Source of the DNA: Anaeramoeba flamelloides
Taxonomy: Eukaryota; Metamonada; Anaeramoebidae
DNA length: 64,000 bases
NCBI GenBank assembly: GCA_027625915.1
Contig: JANTQA010000036.1
Coordinates: forward strand, 5,911,001 to 5,975,000
Direction: 5' to 3'
In this document: in pieces, positions 55,605-64,000 of the stretch
Layout of the letters: every line of letters begins with the position of its first letter
Numbering within the stretch: the first letter of the stretch is position 1
The notes under the pieces: model-generated
The model's database searches: none
The model's input: only the letters and a program-made list of their open reading frames with translations
Told to the model about the DNA's origin: nothing
Made by a program: the position numbers and the translations under genes

Positions 55605-56126
55605 ACTTTTTTTATTTCGTTCTTTTAATTACTTTTTTTTGGGATCAATAAACATGCTCTATTTTTCTTTATTTTATGAGTTTTGTTTTTTTCAGTTCGT
55701 GTTGTAAATTTATTCATATTCGTGACCCGATCATCTGAAATTATAAGATTACGATTGTTAAAAATTAAGTGGTAATTTTCGGTTTTTTTAGAGATATCTA
55801 ATCATTTATGAACACACTTTTGAAATGTTATTTTATTTACTTGTTCTACAGTAGGGTAAATAATCAAGGTGACTGCCTACAACCCTTTAGAAAAATTTCA
55901 CTCTTGTTTTTTTTTTCGGAATATAGACATTTAAAGATAGAAACATACAGACTTGTTTCAGATTTAAATTGACTTTGATTGTTATTTTTTTTTATTAAGG
56001 TAGTAATTACATTATTCAAAATTTGAAAACCACCATTTATGTGAAAACTGAAATAATTTTAATCATTTCTTTCTTCAAGGGTATTGATATTTTAATACAT
56101 TTGGGAGTGGGATACATCATAAGATA

Positions 56127-56639
56127 AAGCAGTGAAAAAAATACCAGACATGAAAATAAACGCAGGAAAAGATTTTTAATGGTGGATATTAGATAAATTG
56201 TAATGTATTTTCTTTTATTTAGAACCAAACACTTTTTTTAAGAATTAAACTTTTTAATTTATCACCCATCCACTTAATAGTATGATGGTTAATGAAATTA
56301 AACTTGTTCAAAATACTATTCAATCAATCAAAAAACAAGAATAAAAATTATCTTTTTCCAAACCCTAGCAAACCCTTCTAAAATCCAATTATTTTTTCTA
56401 AAAAAGTTGATAAACCATGGCTATCAAAAAAATACACAAGTATTCGAGAGAAACTCTACTTTAATGAACTATTAGGTGGGTTTATTACTTGTTACATAAA
56501 AAAATTGGTTATTTATAAATAGGGTTTAATTGAAAATAAATGAAATTACACTTCAATTTTTCTAATATTCACAATTAAAAAACTTGTCTGGGATTATTTT
56601 CATGCCAGGTATTTTTTTTCCTACTAGAGTATATTTTTA
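56127..56639 (+). mobile_element. 513-bp MITE, CAGTGAAAAAAATCCCG family, copy 2
   Basis: AAGCAGTGAAAAAAATACC at the left and, inverted, TCTAGTAGGAAAAAAAATAC at the right, flanked by TA. The counterpart region at about 1430-1500 lacks it. Confidence 0.75.
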
Positions 56640-56990
56640 AACAAACTAAAAATTGGAAATTAAAAAAATTAAAAGATTGATTTGGGAAAAAATAAAAAAA
56701 ATCATCTATTTCCTGATCTTATTGATAAAATTTGATACAATTTCTTATTCCTAATTTGTTTTTATTATTAATTCTTCGTTTAAATAATTTTGTATATAAA
56801 AGTTTTGAGAAACAAATTACCTTTTATTTCTAAACAATTTCTAAAATGAATTTTATAATCCTATTTTCATTTAATTCATCTATTTCCTGATTGTGTTTAG
56901 AAAAGATGATATTTATTCAATTACCTTCATCAGAAATAAAGGGTTATTGTATAAATATTGTTTGATTTTATAATTATTTATTTTCCATTT

Positions 56991-57481
56991 CAGTTATCAA
57001 AATAAGGTGGCACAGCGACTATAACTCTTGTTTCATAATATGATTCATGTACTTTTCTTTCTGATTGTTCCAATGCAAAACCCAATCTACTAACAATAAA
57101 TAACCTAAGTCTAAATCAATTTTGAAAGTAAAACCCTTGATATTTTAGATACAATTTCAAATTAGGAATTGAATTTGTCTTAATTCTTTCATAATTTACT
57201 CTGTTTTCTTGAAATTTAGTGTTTTTTTTTGATTATAAAAATTTACTGAGAAAATTAACTCTATTTTTTTTTTTGATGAAAATTTTCTAATTTGATCCTT
57301 TATTTTTATAATTTCTTTTGAAATAATAGAAATTTAAGAAAAAATCAACACAGTATTTGTTTAGGGCTTATTGTTAGTTTCTTTGATCGGTTGAGATATA
57401 GGTCTTCTATATCAAAAAAAAACACACTTTTTGTTTTGAAACACGGATTAAACTTTTCGGCAATTTTTATTTTAACAACAG
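56991..57481 (+). mobile_element. 491-bp MITE, CAGTGATCAAAATAA family, copy 4
   Basis: Starts CAGTTATCAAAATAAGG and ends ACAACAG before TA. It is more diverged than copies 1 and 2. The corresponding stretch at about 1800-1850 lacks it. Confidence 0.75.
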
Positions 57482-59783
57482 TAAAATGAAAATTAAAAAT
57501 AATTCTGAATCTGATTGAAATTTTTTCTAAAATTTTCTTTTATTTTGGGTTTTATCAACAGGAAAATCCAAGAAAAATTTTAAAAAATTCAAATAATAAA
57601 ATCATTGGTTTATATCTTCCCCTTTTACTCCAATAAAGACAATATTAACCATATTGTCCCTTTTACCTCAATTTTATTTTAAAAAAATTATTAAATTGGG
57701 TAAAATGTCCACAAAATGACACCCCCTGCTTGATAATTAAGTTGTCTCCTTTTTATATTTCATTTTTTTCTCTTTCACAAAAAAAAAAATTATAAATATT
57801 AGCCATATTTTCCCTCGTCTTCGAATCTGTGAAAATATATGTTGTATTGTTCATTGGCATTTATCCTTAGAAACAATGTATAAATATTTAAATTTTTTAT
57901 TTTGTAAAAGGGAAACTATTGAAAAATAAAAAGAAGATAACCCAGACTAATCTTTTGTAACTGTTTTTTGATTCCGAGAATTCAACTTCTTTATTTTAAT
58001 TTTAGAAAGAGTTATCTTTATTTTGGCATTGGTTTGATAAAATTATTTGAAATTTAGTTTTTAGAAAACAATTTTGTAAAAACAGGTTTTGTAAAACAAT
58101 AATAAATAGTAATGGGGCGAGAAATTTAAGGTAAAAAATTGTTTGGATTCATTTAAAAAAAAAAAAAGGAAAACAAATCTTCCAAAATTGGCTTTTATCG
58201 TTTTTTTTTTTTTTTTTTATTCTTGATTTCAACAAATTTATCTGAAAAGGTGATCTTTCGTGTTTGGTCTTGTTAAAGAAAACATTTTTTTCCAACGCAC
58301 ACCTTTTCGGGTCTTTTTTTTTTTGGGTTTATTCTTTGACTAATTTCGATCATTAATATAAAAAAAATTTCTAGATCCCAAGTTTAATTTAATAAAACCT
58401 AAAATTTAATCAAAAAAAGGAAAAATTAAAGACTTAAGTTATTTAGGTTCGTTTTATTTTCACCAAATAAACAGTGAATGGTATTTTGGTCTCAAAGTTT
58501 CATTATCTGGTGACAGTCAAAAAATAATTTTTCATTAATGTTAACACAATTAAAATTTTGCAAAATATTAAAATGTGCTTACTTTGTTCAGGTTAAGTTT
58601 CAAAAATAATAATTACTTTTATTACCAAAATTTTGTCATAATTGCAAAATTTGTTAGAGTAGAATGATTTTTTAGTTTAATGACAAGGTTTCCAAGTTAA
58701 AATGACAAAAAATGTTAATAAAAAGCCCCTTGAAAGAGTTTTGTAATCTCAGCAAAATTTATACACTTAGAATTTCGTTTAGATAAAATATATGAAATTT
58801 TCAACATTTTCACTATTTTATTATTTTACATTTTTATGATCCAATCCAAAATATAATTTTTCAATTTCATAATTTCCATTTCATATCTATAAACAGAAAA
58901 CAATTTTCCGGAAGTTGTTCTAAATATTTTTTAGAGTTAATTTTACAATTTTGAAATGATTTCAAATTTGAACTTGTACTTGATAATCCCTTAAAGTTTT
59001 TTGTTTTTTAAATTTTTCAATCATAAAAATTTGTAAATAATTCTTTTTTTTTCAAATTTCTTCAAAAGGAATTTTCTTTGAGAGTAGTTAATGTAAAAGA
59101 CATAATAGCCAAACAACCATCTACCCCCAGCAGGTTGGAAACATAGTCCTTAAGTGAAATCTTTTTTTTATCAAATTAATATACTTTCCACACCAAATTC
59201 TAGATCACATTTAAAGGCTGAAATTCACTTTACTAAAATAATTAAAAGATAAAAACAGTTCAAATTCTGTCAAAATTTTATATGGACACATTACCTTCAA
59301 AGTGAAAGAAATCAAATTTTATCAAAATTCTTTGATCATAAAAACTATAAGACTCAGTACCTCGATCTAAGAATCGTATTCGACATCGTTCATACATTAT
59401 CAAGAGTTTTATTCTATAAAAGGTTGATTATTCATGATCTCTACCATTTTCGTCATAAATTAGATCTGTTTTTTATTCTTTTCGATTGAAAAGAAAAGAT
59501 TTTTTTTTATTTTCAAATTCCTCGTGTTAATTTTCTGTTTCAAAGTTTTGAAAGAATTATTTAAAATGTATTTAACTTGCGCAGAATAATAAAAAGGGAT
59601 AAACTTCAAAAAAAAATAAATAATCAAAAGGCTTGGAGAAAGCAACCCAAGATCAGAAATTAGTGACGATTTCAGTTTCTCAAACAAAACACTGAAAATT
59701 GACAATATTTTTCATTTTATTTTATTTACTTATTTATTCAATTTTATTATTATTTTTTAAATTATTTTTCAAAAGAAATCAAA

Positions 59784-60257
59784 ATGAAAACAGCAATCTT
59801 TGGAGCAGGATGTTTTTGGGGTGTAGAGGAAAGCTTTCGAGTTTTAAAAGGTGTTCTGAAAACACGTGTGGGGTATACTGGTGGCACTTTAAAAAACCCA
59901 ACCTATCGGGGAGTGTGTAAGGGTAATAGTGGGCATGCAGAAGCCGTCAAGGTTTCATTTGATCCAGAATTAGTTTCATACAAATCTTTGGTCGAACACT
60001 TTTGGGACATCCACGATCCAACAACGAAAAACCGCCAAGGTTACGACGTAGGTAGCCAGTACAGATCAGTAATATTCTACCTTGATAATTCCCAAAAAGA
60101 AATCGCAACAAAGTCAAAAAATGAACAAAACGAATCTGGAAGATTTCTAACACCAATTGTAACAGAAATCGTGAAATCGTCTATATTTTACAATGCCGAA
60201 GAATACCATCAACAGTACCTTGTAAAGCAACGCGAAAAGTACAAGAAAAAGAAATGA
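59784..60257 (+). CDS. msrA: Peptide-methionine (S)-S-oxide reductase
   Basis: A 157-residue enzyme that reduces the S epimer of methionine sulfoxide in proteins back to methionine, repairing oxidative damage. The N-terminal GCFWG motif (residues 9-13) contains the catalytic Cys10. Other family motifs are RVGYTGG, YRGVCKGNSGHAEAV, HFWDIHDPTT, QGYDVGSQYRS and YNAEEYHQQYL. It is full length for a minimal MsrA, with a Lys-rich C-terminal end and no extra resolving cysteine there; the only other Cys is in GVCKG. No signal or targeting peptide is visible, so it is probably cytosolic. No intron. The ATG follows AAA, and the preceding 80 bases are almost pure A/T. Bacterial-like brevity is normal for this family and is not by itself a sign of transfer. 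Confidence 0.97.
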   Translation: MKTAIFGAGCFWGVEESFRVLKGVLKTRVGYTGGTLKNPTYRGVCKGNSGHAEAVKVSFDPELVSYKSLVEHFWDIHDPTTKNRQGYDVGSQYRSVIFYLDNSQKEIATKSKNEQNESGRFLTPIVTEIVKSSIFYNAEEYHQQYLVKQREKYKKKK

Positions 60258-60852
60258 TCAGTAAAAATAGATCGGTCAAAAAGAAGATCGAAAAAAGAGG
60301 AAAATTATTGTGAGCAGTAGTATACCTATTGTTGTTAAAACCTGATCTCAACAAGAATGAACAATTTTGTACAAAACACAAAAGGAGGTAGTGTTTGTTT
60401 CTAGTAGAATATCTCTTTTTTTTTTTTTTTCAACATTATGTCAATGGCATTTGTTGACAGAATGTTGATCAATTGTTTTTTTATTTACAAAGTAAAATTG
60501 GATCTTTCTTTTTTTTGTTTATTGTTACTTGAAAAATCCAATTTTAATCTTATTATATTGATTTTAACAAAATTACTCATGCAATATAAATAAAATATTC
60601 CAAATTTGAGTCTTATAGGGACCATAATTGCATTTTTATTTTTTTCCGTCTTTTCATGTTATTAAAATTATTGAAAATAATATTTTTTCGGGAAGTATAT
60701 CTAGAAAATTTGAAATCAAAATATCATTAATTGGACCTTTTGTGAAACGAATAATAGTAAGCCAGAATGGTATATTTAAAATTTTCAATTATTTGAATTG
60801 TTTTTAACAATAAATGTGGTTTTTACAGTCAAACTTAAAGCTGTGAAAGTAA

Positions 60853-61368
60853 ACTCAATTTCAGAATAAATAGATCATCTTACATTTGAATTTTGAATTG
60901 TATTTGTATTGTTTTGAAGTTTTTCCCCACACAATGAAAAGTTTGCAAATAAATCATTTTTTCTCTTTTTTTATTTTTTCGATAGTATTTTGTTAAAATA
61001 GAAAATGAAAATGAAAAATTGGAAAAAAGTAAAAGATGAATTAATGAAAAATTTAGTTTCAAATATGTAAAAGAGATTAGATTTAGTTATTCAAATGGAA
61101 GGGGAAGTGATAAATGAGTTTTATTAATTTTTTAAATTTTCTATTTTTTATGTAATGCTTATTTCAAAATGAATGACCCAATTTTTTTTAATTGTTTTTT
61201 TTTTACTTTTTTTTATTTTATTTTTCCTCTAAAAATAAATACCCCTTGAATATAGAACTGAATATTAAAATTGAAGTTTTTATATTATAACAGATAACTT
61301 CAATTATTAAAAATATTTTTCTTTAAATTTTGATTTTTAATAGGCCAATGATTTTGAAAGATAGTTTA
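60853..61368 (+). mobile_element. 515-bp MITE, TTCAAAATAAATGGCC family, copy 3
   Basis: Matches 44663-45162 in the reverse direction throughout, including GAAAAGTTTGCAAATAAATC and CAAATGGAAGGGGAAGTGAT-like blocks. Ends are imperfect inverted repeats. Non-coding. Confidence 0.75.
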
Positions 61369-61594
61369 TAAAAATCCTGGAAATCAATTTTTTTAGCTCA
61401 TTTTAATTAATGATAAATATTTGAAAAATATATTCCCATTTATTTATTTATTTATTGTGAGAAAGGAGTAATCAAAGAAAATTTACTAAATAAAAAAAGA
61501 GAAGAAGAAAAATAATTAAAACATTAAAGTAAAAAAATATTATATCATTTACATGACCAAATTAAAAAAAAATATATTCCCATTTTAAAAAGTG

Positions 61595-63425
61595 GTTTTT
61601 GAAATATTCTGGAAAATAGAAAACACTCTTAAATTTTTTACCACTTAAAAAAACTTTTTGAACAACTTCTAAGAAACTCTAGTACAAATATGTATAGTTT
61701 AACAATTAAATTGGAAATTTTTTGTGAATAATTTTTAAATGGTACAAAGTATGTGTTTTGAGGTAAAATTGTTGATAAAAACTCTCTTGAAAGAATTTCA
61801 TAATCTCAGTTACATTTACAAATTGGGAATTTCTATTACAAAAAAATGTGAAATTTTCATTTTCCATCAATTGATATAATTTTATTTTTTATGGAAAATA
61901 CCCAAATTTGAATCTAGTTTTTAATAATTTATACTCAAATATAAACCCAAAACAATTAACCAAGATGACATAAATATTTTTTCGAGATAATTTTACAAGT
62001 TTAATATGTGAACAAATTTGGGTACTTATTTGTTAAACCCTTAAAGAATTTTTATTAAAAAATTATCCGTTCAGTACGGTTTGAAAAAAAGTTTTTTTTG
62101 TTCATTTTGATTTTGAACTTTGAAATTAGTAATTGTTTTATCAGCAGCCATCAAACTAATATGTGCCAAAGGATAACAATCCTTGTTTCAAAATATAATA
62201 GTTTCTTCGATTTCTCTTTTTTCAAATGTAACATCCAATTGGCTACCCAGTTATATACCTAAGTTAAACTCAATTTTGAAGTTCAACCCCTTGATGTTGA
62301 AGTAAATTTAAATTAGGAATGTAATATGTTGATTTTTGTTACATAATTTTCTCAATTGTTTAATTTTTAAAAATTGTATGTTTTTTTTTAATTATAAAAA
62401 TTTTCATCCACAATTTACTCTTTTTTTAAGAAAAATTTTACAATTTGAATTTTATTTTTAGGATCTCTTTTTAGATAAAAGAACTTTAAGAAACCAATAC
62501 CATATTTACTTAGGGTTATTTGTTGGTTTCTTGGTTCAGTTGGTATGTAGGTTTTCCATAACATAAAAACACACTTTTTATTTTGAAACACCGATTAAAA
62601 TTTTCGGAAAAATTATTTTTAGAACAGAAGTTTCTTCAAAATGTAAATCTTTATGAGAAGTGAATGTAAAATAACACATTAATTAAATACACCCCATCAT
62701 GATAAAACCGTAGTATTAAAAATATCTTTTGTAAAACTTTTAAGAAATACAAGTATTGAGAAATAAATTTATGATAAAATAGAAATTTTACTTATCACTA
62801 ATTTAATTATTTTTTAACTCATGTTCCTAAAACACCCCGAAGAGTTTTGGGAAGCTTTTGAGTTTTTTTGAGTAATTGTTGGTAAGTATTACGGTAAATG
62901 TATATGTTTGCAATTGATATTGTAAGTATTTGTGTATATTAGAAAAGGTGTGTTTGTTGTGTTGGGTTTGAGTAAATGAATTTCTCTTAACAGGGGAAAA
63001 TTAATGAATGTTTGGTTTGTATAGTCATTGGATAGGATATTGCACATCTAGGCACGATTAGATATTACTGGGCTATTTTTGGATTTAATTTAAGATTATA
63101 AAATAAATACTAATGATATACAATTGGGAATTGTCTTTACAAAGATATTTTAAATCCTTAATAAATATCATTTAGAAATGATCAGATAATCCACAGAAAT
63201 TTTAGTTACCTCTTCGTTTCATACTAAATGAATTCAATACCATTCCTTAAAATTAAAAGTTTTTGATTATTATGTTTTCCATCCAAAAAAAAAAAATGAT
63301 CTTTTATAAAAGTCCAATTTAATTATGAAACTGTGTGCGTTCATGATAGAATTTCTTAGAAGTTGTAAAAAAGTTTTTTTAAGTGGTAAAAACTTTTAGA
63401 GAATTTACCATTTTTCGAATATTTG
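61595..63425. mobile_element. 1.8-kb inverted-repeat-bounded unit
   Basis: About 61595-61685 and 63345-63425 are inverted copies (ACCACTTAAAAAAACTTTTT with AAAGTTTTTTTAAGTGGT, then ACTTCTAAGAAA with TTTCTTAGAAGT). The MITE at 62142-62627 lies inside. No transposase frame remains. Confidence 0.6.
62142..62627 (+). mobile_element. 486-bp MITE, CAGTGATCAAAATAA family, copy 5
   Basis: Left end CAGCAGCCATCAAACTAAT, right end TTTAGAACAG; the interior follows the other copies (AAGAAACCAATACCATATTT, ACACACTTTTTATTTTGAAA). It is strongly diverged, hence old. Confidence 0.7.
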
Positions 63426-63497
63426 TTAGTTCGTTCTAAGAGATAAATTATCAATTATCTATAGTCCATATAAAGTTACAGCAAATTTTTACTCTAT

Positions 63498-63790
63498 CAA
63501 ATTTTGAAGCTGATATAGATTGTTTAGAAAGCAAAAAATCAGAAAAAGACAGTTATTATTGAAAAAAATTTTTCATATGTAATCTCATATTCAAGAATTT
63601 TTTTTTAAATTCAAATAATAATTTTTGGAGAATCAAAATAACTTTGAACAACAAAAATTTGATAAGAAACTAAATACAATTTACTACTAAAACAATTTTT
63701 TGATCATATCACAAGATTATTTTTCATATGAACTTTTCGTAATATCATTTTCTACTTTTCTACAATTCTATATCAGCTTCAAAATTTGAT
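63498..63790. repeat. 293-bp foldback
   Basis: ATCAAATTTTGAAGCTGATA at 63498 is mirrored by TATCAGCTTCAAAATTTGAT ending at 63790; arms of about 33 bases. Confidence 0.85.
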
Positions 63791-64000
63791 CACAAAAAAA
63801 ATCATGGTAACCTTAGAACGTTTGTTTTAAATATTATAAATGTGATATAAATTAATTATTCTAAATATAAAAGAATTTACATTTTATAAAACCTCATATC
63901 ATTCAAATCTTCAAAATTAAATGAGAAAATAACTAAAATTGAAAAATTAAGTTTTTTTATTAAAATTTACAATCTGAATAATTTTTATCAATTAAAAAGA

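Larger units (their letters stand above)
51188..59783. other. 8.6-kb gene-free upstream region, dense in MITEs
   Basis: No coding frame is credible. Holds MITE copies at 52462, 53557 and 56991 (CAGTGATCAAAATAA family), 54080 (foldback), 54221-55604 (1.4-kb TIR unit) and 56127, plus the second inverted arm at 53058. About 51200-52450 shows no repeat I could pair; it must hold the promoter of the three-exon gene. About 58715-59000 recurs at about 61770-62060. Confidence 0.6.
60258..64000. other. Gene-free repeat-bearing region
   Basis: Holds a 500-bp MITE (60853-61368), an outer inverted pair (about 61595-61685 with 63345-63425), a MITE (62142-62627) and a foldback (63498-63790). A TTTA microsatellite lies at about 61438-61456. 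No coding frame is credible. Confidence 0.6.

Noticed and set aside
59415-59421. TATAAAA considered as the msrA promoter
   Set aside because: About 360 bases from the ATG in very AT-rich DNA, with no supporting element.

Overview
The window looks like nuclear DNA of an AT-rich unicellular eukaryote (about one quarter G+C by eye, long A and T runs, few genes, large gaps). Long ankyrin and leucine-rich proteins with a shared BTB-like tail, cadherin-like surface proteins, a Cys-rich receptor-like membrane protein and Asn/Lys/Glu-rich tracts fit an amoeboid protist. The repertoire reminds me most of Anaeramoeba (Metamonada), but that is inference. All readable genes use the standard code and end in TAA or TGA.

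Layout. 1-2816: repeats. 2817-4988 (-): single-pass surface protein with cadherin-like modules. 6531-9782 (+): secreted or single-pass Gly-rich/coiled-coil protein, strikingly GC-rich in its core. 9783-18361: no gene, several dead DNA-transposon-like repeats. 18362-19438 (+): secreted, probably GPI-anchored calcineurin-like metallophosphoesterase. 19439-25283: repeats. 25284-29267 (-): ankyrin-repeat/BTB protein. 31862-34930 (+): LRR protein whose related BTB-like tail runs on in another frame to 35528. 37174-51187 (-): a three-exon gene whose second and third exons are separated by a 6.6-kb intron and whose first two are separated by a 2.9-kb intron. It encodes a beta-helix, Cys-rich repeats and about nine membrane spans. 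51188-59783: repeats. 59784-60257 (+): MsrA. 60258-64000: repeats.

The three secreted or membrane proteins of the first 20 kb and the 37-51 kb receptor-like protein point to the cell surface. The ANK and LRR proteins share a cytoplasmic adaptor-like architecture, and MsrA is housekeeping. No operon-like logic is expected or seen.

The gene-poor DNA is packed with short non-autonomous DNA transposons (MITEs) and foldback elements. At least eight families can be recognised, most with terminal inverted repeats and several with TA target duplications, as expected for the Tc1/mariner superfamily. They fill both giant introns and are nested in each other. A broken LINE-type reverse transcriptase lies in the larger intron. 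I see no CRISPR array, no convincing tRNA or rRNA gene, and no virus-like element.
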